Assembly (NCBI GenBank): GCA_028023455.1
Contig: JAQFVV010000032.1
Coordinates: 4,436,392 to 4,500,391, forward strand
Source: Epiperipatus broadwayi
Taxonomy: Eukaryota > Onychophora > Udeonychophora > Euonychophora > Peripatidae
Direction: 5' to 3'
DNA length: 64,000 nt
A program made the position numbers and the translations under genes. Every line of letters starts with the position of its first letter. Within the stretch, counting starts at the first letter, position 1. The notes beneath the pieces are model-generated. The model did not search any database, had not been told where the DNA came from, and saw only the letters and a list, made by a program, of their open reading frames with translations. Positions 39,421 through 51,759 of this stretch are shown one piece after another.

Positions 39421-40022
39421 AGCAGTAAGTTTATTTTTTTATTTTTTGAGTGAATGTGAATGAGTGAATACAAGCACATACTAATATATATGCAAATGCA
39501 TCTTCTTAATTTATTATTAACAACTACATTTTATTATTATTTAACCTTTTTACCATTTATTTGAGTATCACTCTATGGTCAACTTCAAATTTCTACTTGT
39601 TAAATGCAGGAAACTTTTGAAATCTTTATTGTACATTCAACATTCAAATTCACTGACCAAAATAATTTAAAATTATCTCACAACTATTGATTTTCTTTTT
39701 TTTCCTGATGAAAGCGCCTGTATTTTTAGAGCTTCAATTATTTAATCTAATTTTATAGTTTACAGTGGAGTCATATTTGCTTTATTTTGTTTCAAGCTCA
39801 AAATATATTGTACATAAATAATCATATTTGTTGACAAGTTTTGAGTACAATACATTAAATATTTTTTATTGTAATGTAAGTGTAAAATAATTTTCAAAAA
39901 TTATATATATATATATTGACACAAAGATTTTCATGAGTTACAGATATAAATGATATAATTTGCAATGGTAGGTATATTCATTATTAAAATCATACATGGA
40001 TGAAAACACAAAGTTTATTTAT

Positions 40023-40027
<5 letters not shown>

Positions 40028-40078
<51 letters not shown>
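40028..40078. repeat. TA dinucleotide tract
   Basis: Uninterrupted TA for about 51 nt. Confidence 0.9.
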
Positions 40079-40080
<2 letters not shown>

Positions 40081-40219
40081 AGGCATATATAAATTAAGAT
40101 CATAATGTAAATAAAATTTTAAAAAAATAATGTAATTATTAATAATAAATTAAAAAGTATATTTGCCTATATATTTACAGTATTGTATGTGTTCAGTTAT
40201 TCATATTCATTAAAAAATA

Positions 40220-40980
40220 TATAAAACATTATAATCTAGACTTATTTTTATTGTGTTGTAAAAAGTAGGTGGATAGTTTTTATTCTGGTTTTTGAGAATG
40301 TGGGATTTTAGATTTATAAATAATTCTTCACGTGCAACATTGCAACATAAGAATTAGTCTATCTTTCTATGCCTCAAAGCCTTTTGCCTGTTTTTTTATC
40401 TTGTGAACCTATCTTCTATTAGGCTTTTTTTCTAAACCAACTTTATATCATCCTAATTAAAAATATTTTTTCTGGACAATACTTTTTTTAAAATTCTCAT
40501 AAAACCATGATGGCAATCTTATTAGTAGCAAATGCAGCCTCACTGATTATTTTAATATTTTTAAGAGTATAACAATTTCATAATCTATAAAACCATCATT
40601 TACTTGCAATGAATAGTTTGGAATTATATATGTTCTAAATTCTGAGCTAAATTCTTCATACAGGCTTAAAACTTTATGACACAATGCAAGACCATCAACC
40701 AAAATGTTGTTATGATTAATATCATTTAACCATAGATTTAGTGCTTTTTTACATTTTAACCAAAACATTTTTTTTAGTTTTATTTTCATCAAAACATTAT
40801 CCCTTACTTTAGCTATGACTTTAGATATTCCAGGAGCACAAGTGACAGTGGCAGGAATCTATTTCTCACTGTTGTAATTTCTCTGATTGATGATTTACTC
40901 TTTGAAATATATGGTTCACTCCATAATATGACTTTTTACCTATCTTTACTAAATCAATAACTTTTATTTTCTTATTTAAT
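40220..40980 (-). pseudogene. Tigger/pogo-type DNA transposase relic
   Basis: On the minus strand: YGVNHIFQ-type first helix-turn-helix remnants and SKVIAKVRDNVLMK (about 40,830), then the CENP-B-like HTH motif KKALNLWLNDIN...ILVDGLALCHKVLSLYEEF (about 40,755-40,645; family ALWIEDMNRKRVPLDGN..REKALSLY). The start of the DDE domain follows, decayed: EKKPNRR, FEA.KDRLILMLQC and YKSKIPHSQKPE (about 40,430-40,280; family FWKKMP.RTY, KDRLTLLL, KPLLIYHSENPRA). The catalytic FNADETG motif is lost and the C-terminus is absent. Confidence 0.65.
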
Positions 40981-41136
40981 GAAATCAATTATGATTTTGA
41001 AAATTTTTTGAAAAGAAAAAATTCTATACATATGTTGAACAGTTAAATTTAATGAAGAAAAACATGGCTACTGCCATACCAAGGTTTTTTTAATTTAAGT
41101 TTATAAATCTCAATGTGTTTATTATTCTTTTGTTTA

Positions 41137-41137
<1 letters not shown>

Positions 41138-41234
<97 letters not shown>

Positions 41235-41242
41235 TTATATAT
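41138..41242. repeat. TA dinucleotide tract
   Basis: About 94 nt of uninterrupted TA, then TTTTTTATATATAT. Confidence 0.9.
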
Positions 41243-43758
41243 ATTGAAGTTCACTATCATTGAGATATAGACTATTAAACAGAGGGTGTTACTGGATATT
41301 TGTAATTGTATAATGGTTTATATATATATATTGGACAGCATATAATTGAAGTCATATATATTGATGCAATGTATATAGCAGCTTTACTGTACTTTTAAAA
41401 CAATATTAAAAATATTCTGAAGACAATCCTTTGAATTAGCAAAAATAATATCAGCAGCAACATATTGTAAATTTAAAAGCTACTTAAGATGCAGTTTTTG
41501 TTTTTAATCAGTTCAAATTAAAAATCCTACCATCAAATCTATATTGCACTTGCATGCTTACTTCATAAATTTGCTTATAAAATGTTTAAAGATTATTGTC
41601 AGAAATAAAAAAAGTTGAAATTAGTAATATATCCTGTATAACACTAATAGATTTCAAGATTTTTTTCACCATTAGTAAGATCACTTCTTCTCATACAATC
41701 TTTTAACATTTATATAATATAAAGAAACAAACAACTACTTACAAACATTGCTGCAAATCTTTTTGATTAATTGAGTAAAAATTGTGGATCAGAAAAGCAT
41801 TTTATATTTTACATGCTTTTCATGATATGTAATTTGCATTTTATTGGTGACAAAAGGTTTTTTTTTTTAAACTAAACTGAGTTTTTGGTAATTTTTCATA
41901 TTTTACAGAAGGGACATATTCAATAATAATCTTTCAAAATGATTACTTATAATAAAAATCAATGGTATTTCACATAATCACTAGTGTTTTTTATTTTTTA
42001 CATAATTGGAACAATAGAAACATTTTCAATGTCAAACGGCTTGATTTCATGAGCCCATGTATTTCTTTTATATAAAAAAAAATTCTTATTATATTGAGGC
42101 TACCGTATCACAATTATAATTAAAGTTTTCATTGGGGATTTCATCAAGATTTATAGCCTTTCTATCTTCAAGATTACAAACAATTGTTTTCATATCATCA
42201 TACTGTAATTCTTTATCGAAATCTAAATGAGTTGATGGGACAGATATATCATTAAATACTTTCACCTGAAGTATTGCATTATTTAAAACGACCAAAATAT
42301 TCATTCATAAGGTTTATATGTTATAATTTATTTAAAACAAAATCTAAATACCAGGCATAGAGTTGTTTTTTTTTTTCAGTTTTAAATGACTAATCATTCT
42401 TAATTTTTTTTGCCAATCATTAAAACGTTTTCTTTTTAATCCCTAAATTGACAATTGATTGACTTTACATTCATTTTATTATTCAAGAAAACAAAAAATA
42501 CTACTGAATCTTTAATAATATAATCATTACCAGAGAACTAGGTAAATTCTTTATTTTTGATAAATTCAAAGCATAATAGATTTACTAATATTCACAATAT
42601 CCAAATTGCTAATTTTAGCATTAAACAGTTGTTGAAAGTTAATATAAGTAGTAATTGATTGGAAATAATGAATATCAAAATTATCCCAATATGTGATCAA
42701 TTTTTTAATGTTTTTAAGATAATTTTTATTTTTTTTATTTTTTTCTGTATGATGTGAACTCTTCATATTAATAACCATAAACTACTATCTTGAAAAATTC
42801 TTCTGACTGGATATTTTGAAATATATCTGAAGTTGTTTCATGCAGTAATAGTATTCTTTTTAAATAAGATCGCAACATTAGTTTAGCATAGTAGTTTGCA
42901 GCTATCGTTATAGTACTTCTACAAGCACTTCCTGTATCAAATAAGAAAACAACATTTAAGAGCTTTTTTTAATTAAACAGCTATTGGTTGTTAATTGAAA
43001 GTTAATTTTTTACCCTCCATGATAAAAAACTATCTTATAACTTGTGTTTGTTAATTATTGCTTGTTTAGCACATAGATGAATAAACATAGAGTTAATTGA
43101 GTTTAGGATCGGTACTCATTTAAGTAATATATATATAATCTCAGTTGAGTCATTTGAATGGAACTGCTGTATCAATCTATAATTAAGATGCTAAAACATC
43201 ATATGACTATACAAATTATAGCTTTAAAAAATTAGAAAGTTAAATGAAATTTAATAGTAGATATATAATAAAATACATCTATATTATTAAACTAATAATG
43301 TCACAATAGCAAAAATTATTTTTAATTTCCATTTATTAAAAAAATGTACTATTGTCATATTTTCAAAAATATTGAAATATTTTGGGGATTTTTATTTATT
43401 TCATCTTTTAAATGCTCAATAATGCCGTCATCATTTTGCAGTTAGGTTTTTTATCTTTTAAAAATAAAGTATTTTTTGCCATGTCAGTTTATATTATATA
43501 TTGAATTATAATATTATTCTTATGTGTACATTTTTCAATTTCTGTTATCAAAAGTACTGAGATTTTTTTTATAATTGTTATTATTAAATTTCCAATATTT
43601 CAATCTCTTTATATAATGCATATTGAAATTATATACAACCTATAAATTAAACAAAAATTAAAACAATAAGAATATAACAATTAAATTTTCACCATTACTT
43701 CTGCCAACATAAAAACATATGATGGTTTTTGTAGTAATAATGTTAAAAACTCGTTATA
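41243..43758. other. AT-rich intronic sequence with unassigned minus-strand frames
   Basis: Minus frames at 42,089-42,304 (FDKELQYDDMKTIVCNLEDRK) and 42,566-42,778 look protein-like and may belong to an old transposase, but no family can be named. Confidence 0.35.
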
Positions 43759-44027
43759 ATCGAGTATTATGAAAAGGTAATCATTAAACTTAAAAAGGTT
43801 TATCAGGCATGCTTTCGGCAAATATATATAAATGTAATTGAATATTTACATATTAAGCCTCATTTACATATCCAATTACGTCCATATATATATATATATA
43901 TATAGGTATAGTTCTAACTGCTAAACTTTAAACAGCACTATGATCATGATAGTAATCTACCCCAAAGCATGCTTATTGCATTATAAAACTTTTGCTCTTT
44001 AATGGTTACCTTTTCATAATACTTGAT
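43759..44027. mobile_element. MITE-like element with terminal inverted repeats
   Basis: The ends are AATCGAGTATTATGAAAAGG and the complement of CCTTTTCATAATACTTGATT. The similarity runs inward for about 60 nt, including ATTAAA and a GCATGC on each side. The centre holds a TA tract (43,886-43,904). About 269 bp, non-coding. Confidence 0.55.
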
Positions 44028-44611
44028 TTTTAAAAATTACAGCATTTGATGAAAAGAGAAGTGAATATTTAGAATTAGAAATAATGTTAAAAATTTAATT
44101 TTATTATTTTCACCGTTTTATTTTATTTATAGAATGGATGGTCCAAATTATCATCTCTACACATACATACTATAAGTGCTCAGATATATATTAAGATAGA
44201 CAATCCTCATACTTTAATGGACAGGCTTCAATCTACTCCACACTCCAACTCTTCAACCGTCCATCCAATTGAAAATCTGATGATGGAATGCTCAAAGGCC
44301 ACCCTGAGGCTGAGATTATTGTCACACCCATGTTGACCTAAGGTCAATCTGAACCCCACATGTACAGGACATAATCCATTAAATACATATGCAAGGATGG
44401 GCAGACATCTCCACAATGTAATAACTGAAACATAGGCTTATTTATACCTGTGTCTATATATATATATGTAATATTAGGATTTCAATTGGATGGACGGTTG
44501 AAGAGTTGGAGTGTGGAGTAGATTGAAGCCTGTCCATTAAAGTATGAGGATTGTCTATCTTAATATATATCTGAGCACTTATAGTATATATGTGTAGAGA
44601 TGATAATTTGG

Positions 44612-44655
44612 ACCAACTGATGATTGCTGGTTTAGCATGAAATACGTATATTGGT
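44612..44655 (+). ncRNA. Hammerhead ribozyme (type I), unit 1
   Basis: Stem I ACCAA (44,612-44,616) pairs with TTGGT (44,651-44,655). The core CTGATGA is at 44,617-44,623 and stem II is TGCT/AGCA around a GGTTT loop. GAAA follows at 44,639-44,642, then a minimal stem III ATAC/GTAT and the A of the cleavage site. Predicted cleavage is between 44,650 and 44,651. The pair normally G10.1-C11.1 is U opposite U here, which should weaken activity. The very short stem III is typical of retroelement hammerheads thought to act as dimers. Confidence 0.75.
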
Positions 44656-45083
44656 GATTATTTATCTTTTCAACATATGTATGTTTAAGTGTATCAGTGT
44701 TATTAGATGGAGTGGAGAGTGGTGGGTCATGTGAAAGTCTGTGCTCATATCCTAATATTACATATATATAGACACAGGTATAAATAAGCCTATGTTTCAG
44801 TTATTACATTGTGGAGATGTCTGCCCATCCTTGCATATGTATTTAATGGATTATGTCCTGTACATGTGGGTGTTCAGATTGACCTTAGGTCAACATGGGT
44901 GTGACAATAATCTCGGCCTCAGGGTGGCCTTTGAGCATTCCATCATCAGATTTTCAATTGGATGGACGGTTGAAGAGTTGGAGTGTGGAGTAGATTGAAG
45001 CCTGTCCATTAAAGTATGAGGATTGTCTATCTTAATATATATCTGAGCACTTATAGTATATATGTGTAGAGATGATAATTTGG

Positions 45084-45127
45084 ACCAACTGATGATTGCT
45101 GGTTTAGCATGAAATACGTATATTGGT
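45084..45127 (+). ncRNA. Hammerhead ribozyme (type I), unit 2
   Basis: An identical core to unit 1: CTGATGA at 45,089-45,095, GAAA at 45,111-45,114, stem I ACCAA/TTGGT, with predicted cleavage after 45,122. It lies 472 nt from the equivalent site of unit 1, so cleavage at both would release a 472-nt monomer of the kind that can circularise. It carries the same U/U change at the base of stem II. Confidence 0.75.
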
Positions 45128-45289
45128 GATTATTTATCTTTTCAACATATGTATGTTTAAGTGTATCAGTGTTATTAGATGGAGTGGAGAGTGGTGGTTC
45201 GTGTGAAAGTCTGTGCTCATATCCTAATATTACATATATATAGACACAGGTATAAATAAGCCTATGTTTCAGTTATTATAGAATGGATG

Positions 45290-48200
45290 TAATTTCAATA
45301 CTGTGTACATTAAAACTTGAAGTTAACATGTATTAAGGAGGTTGAGATGTTGGAAATTTAATAGTAAAACTATAAAAATAAAAATCAGTCTTTTAATAAT
45401 AGAAATAAAAAAAGTATATATAGAAAGTAATACTACATTATCATTGATATAGAAATAAACCAAAAGTTATATGAGAGAAATAATTTATTTAACAAGTTAT
45501 TAAAAAAATATTAATAGCCAGTATTGTTTCGTGCAGTATATCAAATTCTTTGCAATCAACTCAATTGAAGCGGTATTAAATCTCAGATTTTATATATTAT
45601 TAGAAATAGGCTTCGTTGATTTTCTTTTTTTGTGTATTACTAATTCTAATAACATTTTAAATCACAGATTTTCTAATGTATAATTAAGCAAGCTCTAGAA
45701 TTTTGATTGATAAATAACTTTTTTTAAAATAATTGATTGCTATCAATCTTGGTGTGCTGCACCTGCATTAAAAATGTGCTTAGCTGTTAATATTGTATAG
45801 TAAGTGCATTTTACACTGTATATATAAAATTTATATATATATAACAAAATGCTGGAACTAATTGTACAATTTTCAACATAGCAATATAAATGAATAAAAG
45901 TATAGCCAGTTCGATAATATGACTTATTTTTGTTACTATTTATAGTTAGAATTTATTTACTATATAGTTTTTTTTTAAAGTTTGTTAAAATAGATAGAAA
46001 TGATTTATGCCTGATGAAACTTTAATATAAACCATTTAGAGTAGAGTTTCAGTATTATCTGACTATTTGTCCTGTTAGTTATCATTGTCTAATTTGTGTC
46101 ACATTTGAGATCTTAGCTGAATGTTGGTTGGCTATTATAAAATTTTAATGTTATAATTTAAAAAAAAAAAAAAATTTTTTTCCATTTTGTTTAAAGCATC
46201 TTTTGAATTTTCCTTTATAGTGCCATTTAAATCATTATTATTTATATTTTTATTATGTTTTTATTTTTAAAAGAATGGCTAATAGTAGAATAACTCCATT
46301 TTCATTTTAGTAATTTTTTTTCTTAAATTATTTGTTTCTGTTACTTTTTTTTTTTCATTTTCTGTCTATTACCACTTTTTTTTTCTATTTTGATTTTCCA
46401 ATTTTTTAATTAAGTTGGTGAAATATTTAACTTTTTTTTTGTTTACTTTCTAATGTTTTGTAAAATTGTATAGAAATTTTAATTATTATGTATTTTGTTG
46501 TAATTATTTTGTTTTGTTTTATACTATGTTTCATTTTCTTTTATTGGCATCTATTATGATTAATCTTTTTTGCTATTCTTGTTTGCTTTTTTATACTCTA
46601 CAAACTTTTTAAAAATATATGTACTTTATATTATCTTATATAAATTAATATATATATGATGCCCTGCACACAGTTAATGAAGCTATTAATAAATTGTCCA
46701 AAAATTTTTTTTCCCTTAAAAGTGAAATTATTTCTCAACAATTTCATTTATATATATATACACACACACAAATACATCTCCATGTAATAAGGAATAACAT
46801 ATTTTTGGAAAATATATTTAATATATACATAGCCTGTAAATTTAAATTATCCTTACTATATATACAATCAGCTTATATTAGTCAATTAAACTAAAAAATA
46901 TCGTTTAATACATATGTGTTAAAAGATGAAATAGTTTCCAGGACAAAAGCTGTACAATGGCATGTCAAAAAAAAAAAAAAAAAAGATAATATAAGAAAGA
47001 AACGATTACTTAGCAATTTGTTTAATTACCAAGAAGTGAGGCATTTTAATGATTTTTTAAACTCATATCTTCTATATAAAAATAAACTCTGGATTGACTA
47101 CCTGAAAGAAAATCAATTTTTTGAAATCTGAAAAAAAAAATGATTGCAAGATTAATAGAATGGTTAAATCCCCAGTAACGCTATAACTTGTCAAATATCC
47201 TTTATAATAATTTTTCTACTTTTCATGATCTTTAATAAATTAAGATATTCAATACTTTTTTTTTTGTATTGCTTATATTGAACAAATTATAAAATTTACT
47301 CTTATTTTTGCATTCTTTACAATAATTCAAATCAGTTAGCATATAGTTTTGACCTTCTAACAGTCTTCTTCAGAACTACAAAATACAATTGCCTTGCATT
47401 CTTTTTTTATATAAACATACAATAAGTTTTTTTTTAAAAATATTGGAAAAAATGAAAGTAAAATTTTGTAGAGATTTATTTAGTAACTAGGTCTACCTCT
47501 ATGCATATGTTTAATTCATTTCATTTTATTCTTATAATTTTTTCAAATAATTTTTTTTTTATTTATTCTTTTCTCTTCATGCTGCTTATGTGTTAACATT
47601 CCAATCTTTCTTTTTTATTTTCCAAGACACATTTACATTTTTTTTTAAAGTTACCTTTCAAGGGAAACCTTTACAGATGCTATTTTAAAATTCTAATTTA
47701 GTGAGCTGTAAAGTAACTTATTACAATTAAAAGTTTCTTATGCAATTTGTACCATTGGGTTTATTATTAGACAATTTTTAAGTATTAAAAAATAAAATAT
47801 TTTTTCCTTAACTTTCTATATTGATAACTCTTAATATTTTATATACTTTAATCTTAAGTTGCCTTCAAATTTCTCAATTTCATCTAAAATTTAAAATTCA
47901 TTCTAGGTATTTATAAATATTCCACATAATCTAGAAAATTCATGCTAATTTCATCTTCATCAAACCAATATTAATTTGTTAATTTATCTAAATAAATACT
48001 AAACTAAACAGAAGATAGATAACTTTATCCTATTCCATATCAGTATATTGATAAATCTATTCAATTTTTAAAAATGTAAAGTGCTTAATCTATATATATT
48101 CTTTGACAGTCATTGCATTATATTTAAATCAGACTAATATACAAATCTCACATTCTGTGCAAATGTACGTTTAAATACTATCAAAGTTAAAAGAATAGAT

Positions 48201-48349
48201 AGTTCAAAGGGGAGAAGGAGATACAGTTATTTATGTTTCAATTTCATATATATGTGTATAGTATTTTTTAAATATAGATTTTTCAATACATTTTTTTTTT
48301 AAATCTTAATTTTCTTTACTAGATGTCTTTCACAATCAATGAAACAAAT
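45290..48349. other. AT-rich intronic sequence, weak coding-like traces
   Basis: DALHTVNEAINKLSKNFFSL (about 46,650-46,720, +) and the 71-codon frame at 46,916-47,131 look protein-like and may be an old retroelement ORF. No motif confirms this. The rest is AT-rich. Confidence 0.3.
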
Positions 48350-48362
48350 ATTATCCCCCGCT

Positions 48363-48398
<36 letters not shown>

Positions 48399-48404
48399 CG
48401 GGGG

Positions 48405-48436
<32 letters not shown>
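48350..48436. repeat. TA tract inside a 13-bp inverted repeat
   Basis: ATTATCCCCCGCT (48,350-48,362) and AGCGGGGGATAAT (48,397-48,409) flank a TA tract. A second TA tract follows to 48,436. Confidence 0.7.
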
Positions 48437-48438
<2 letters not shown>

Positions 48439-50849
48439 AATGGGATGGGAAGTAAGATGTTATTAAAACATCAAAAATATATGGTTAATAAAAGTAGGAT
48501 TAAAGAGAGCATGAGATCAATATTTGAGAGATCAGCCAGTTACTCCTTGGAGCCACTATGATTAACTATAAATCCACCAACATTATAATTATGAAAGTAA
48601 ATAAAAGTACTCACACAAAAGAAATAATCATCCATCATGAATGATCAAGATCAAAGGATATTAGAATAAAATCAACAGTCAATCTGGTGACCGGAATGAA
48701 AATGGGTCTTCTGTAGACCAGGTTAACTATTATTGAGCCATTGCCAACTTGGACCAATTATTTAATAATTAATTTGGAGGCACAAACTAAGTGCTCATCC
48801 ATCAGAATATATAATAATAAAAAATCAGAAAAACAATAATGCTGGGACATTAAAACATACTGATCATAATTAATGCTCTGGCCCCTTGTACTGGCCAACT
48901 ATAAACTTAACTTTTAATAAGACTAAACTAAACCAAAATGTAGTGCAGGAGCTTTGAAGAATATAATCTTCATGCCAAAACCAGGGCAATGTCATACTGA
49001 AATGCTCCTAAAGCACTAAATACTTTACCAGTTATAAATTCATCCTGCACTCAAATCTAGCTCAGAGAACCTAAGCTCTATTGCAGTTTGTGACCAAGAG
49101 ATGATGGAAACAATTTTTAACAATTGAATACAAGTTTATTGACAACAATAACAAAAAATTGAAATTAAGGTCTATGCAGCTATACATATAAATTAAATCT
49201 TCTGATTTTGATTAATATACAATAAAAAAATCACATTTGTGATTTACAAAATTATTATGCAAAATTAAAGTTATTACATTAATTTACATTACTTCGTAAT
49301 AGGTTTCCATAAACATATATATGATTAATACAAAATTCAAGTTATTACATGGTGGTTTACATATATATGTGCCCAGATGTGTGATTTATAATATACAATT
49401 AATATATTTCAATTAATATTCAATAATGACAAAAACTGTTTAAATTTTACATATATGTCTTATTAATTATCAATATTTTTAATTTTAAATTATAGAATAT
49501 TTTATTCTTTACTTTTTTTGATTTTTTTTTTTTTAAATCCAGAAACTATTAAAATGTTTCCCTTTTTTTTAATAAATGAAAAATAATATCATTTTATACA
49601 ATTAGAAATATAAATTTCAAAAGGTTTTTTTGTTTTCTCGATAAATGATTTAAAATAATTGTTATAGATTATATATCTCAGTTGAAGGATATCATTTTTA
49701 ATATATAACATTACTATAGATTGCCTTGAACTAATCATAATGTTTTTAATTTAAATATTAGAAACTTTAAAATAACTCACTTTTGTATATATGTTTATGT
49801 GTGCTCTGTATATAGATAAACAGCAGCATACATATATCAATTTTTCAAGTTTTCTCTTGGTAGGCTTAGTTTTTGTAATTGTTTGTCATCATCATCAAAA
49901 AAGTATAGTCCAAGCAATTGTCAGTATCAGGAAGTGGTACAATTTAAATGATTTGTTGGCATTCCATGAGTCTCCTTCTATCTAGAATTGTTACAGGCAA
50001 ACAGCTATCTTCTTAGAACACCTTTAAGCAGGCTAGACTCAGAAATTTACCCAGATCTCATGTGAATCAACTGCAGCAGTGAACTATAGAGCTGCTTTTC
50101 CTTCTATCTTGACTCCAGATACATCTTCATGATAGTCCTCTGTATAATTCTGCCAGCCATCTCTGAAACTAGCTTTACTGTGGCCACACAGTTATCAACA
50201 AACTGCAGCTAGCCATTAACTAATTGCTTCACCAAAAATATTAACACAAGAACTGTCTTTAAAAAAAATATTATCCAAATATTGCATCTGGCCAATTTGG
50301 CCACCTGCTTAAAATATTAAAACCAGACTCTTCTGGCAGCTCTTACAAAAGCTACAAGTCAAACTTTTCAGTTGACCAATTTGGCCACTGCATCATAAAG
50401 AAATTAAGACAATTTTGCACTTGGTCAACTTGGTCAGCTATTTACTGCCAGCTCTTACAAAAACTGAAAGTAGAATGAAATAATTTTTTTATCAAACCCT
50501 TTTATAGACTTGGATTGAGATGACAACAACCCTAATTTAAAAACTGTTTATTTTCTTATCTTTCTTGATTGAAAACAATTTTAATCCCTTCAAAAGCATT
50601 TAATTAAAAAGCTACATTTGGAAATCTTATCAAAGATTTTTTTAAAAATAGATAATAGAAATGTAAACAAGCATTTATAATAAACAATAGATATTTTATA
50701 CAAGTTTTAATTAAAAGATTTCAAAAATAAACTCTGCTTGTTTTTAAATTTCAAAATCAGAATAATAATTATTTATTATACTTTTTTAAAAGATATTTAT
50801 TTCATAATAAAATTCTGTTTTAAATTCAGAATTATTTAACCCTTTATAG
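48437..50849. other. Moderately complex intronic sequence, unclassified
   Basis: 48,470-49,100 and 49,980-50,480 are less AT-rich and have repeated phrases: GGCAGCTCTTACAAAAGCT and GCCAGCTCTTACAAAAACT, and several ACCAATTTGGCCA or GGTCAACTTGGTCA variants. An old repeat is likely, but no boundary or family could be set. Confidence 0.3.
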
Positions 50850-51330
50850 CAGGGGTGGGCAATTGTTTTGGCTTGGGAGCTTCAGAGGTTGGTGGAGGAC
50901 TGCATCAGGGGCCACTTTATGGAAGCAAAAATTAGCAGAGGGCCACACCATTTTTTCATGACACAATGAACACTGCTTTATTCCCTGTATTAACAAAAAA
51001 TATCCAATTTTCATTAAACACATGACATTCATCACTGATTTTACATTTTTTCGGAGGGTTCATGGTTTTACTAAAGTTGAAAATGTATATATTTGCTAAT
51101 GCAAAGTCAAAATTGAAATTAACACAATCAACTGGAAAAGCATTGCACATTGTATCTACACTGTGCATGTGTATTGATGTGGCCAACCTAGTGGAAAATA
51201 AGTGAATCTTCAGTCATGCATGGGAAGAAAATCTCAGTTCAAGGCAGATTTTTCTGATTGTGTTGGCAGGCCACATAAAAACTTCTAGCTGGCCACATGT
51301 GGTCCTCATGCCACTATTTGCCCATCTGTG
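50850..51330. mobile_element. hAT-type non-autonomous DNA transposon
   Basis: A 481-bp element with terminal inverted repeats CAGGGGTGGGCAA and (complemented) CACAGATGGGCAA, the classic hAT end CAG.GGTGGGCAA. Subterminal GGCCAC/TGGCC motifs are repeated in both halves. The flanking 8-mers CTTTATAG (50,842-50,849) and CTTAATGG (51,331-51,338) agree at 6 of 8 bases, fitting an aged 8-bp hAT target duplication. No transposase is encoded. Confidence 0.75.
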
Positions 51331-51759
51331 CTTAATGGATCATTATTCTCAGTGAATGTAAAAAATATCTACTAAAATTTTTTGTCTGTGTTTATTTCTT
51401 TCAACTTTATATATATTTGTGCACACAGGCTATATTATTGTGTGCCATATAATAGAGCTATTATAATATACATATATATGGTGTATAGTTTTCTTTGATC
51501 CATTTTTCAAGTCACTTAATTTTTAATAATGAGCCAATATCTTCACTGTCTCTTTAATGCTTAGTTTGATACAATAATACATTTTTCTTTTTTTTACTTC
51601 TTTCAAGCAATTTTTTTTCTATATGTCATGCAAATCTTAATTCTTCATGAGAAATTGCTTAATCTGCATTAAAGATTAATCTTTTTACCATAAACTTTTC
51701 ACAATACTCTAGCTTGCATTTGCATTACCTTTTCTTGTTTTGGTATATATTTTTAGAAT

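Larger units (their letters stand above)
44141..45275 (+). mobile_element. Composite hammerhead-ribozyme retroelement with 14-bp target duplication
   Basis: The insertion is bounded by a perfect 14-bp direct repeat, TTATAGAATGGATG, at 44,127-44,140 and 45,276-45,289. It contains an inverted partial copy (44,141-44,460), then two near-identical direct copies of about 325 bp (from about 44,483 and 44,953) separated by a 145-bp internal segment. Each direct copy carries a hammerhead core. The only notable open frames (68 and 62 codons, opposite strands) are repeat-derived and match no protein I recognise. Long direct repeats, an inverted 5' partial copy, hammerheads and a 12-15-bp duplication are known for Penelope-like elements and metazoan retrozymes. 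The left end falls within stem I of the ribozyme. Near identity of the copies suggests a fairly recent insertion. Confidence 0.75.

Noticed and set aside
44792-44998. 68-codon frame as a small protein
   Set aside because: It lies across the repeat-internal segment of the hammerhead element; the same sequence is read on the other strand in the inverted copy at 44,228-44,416.
50844-51186. Two overlapping minus-strand frames of 63 and 76 codons
   Set aside because: They fall inside the non-autonomous hAT element and show no transposase motif.
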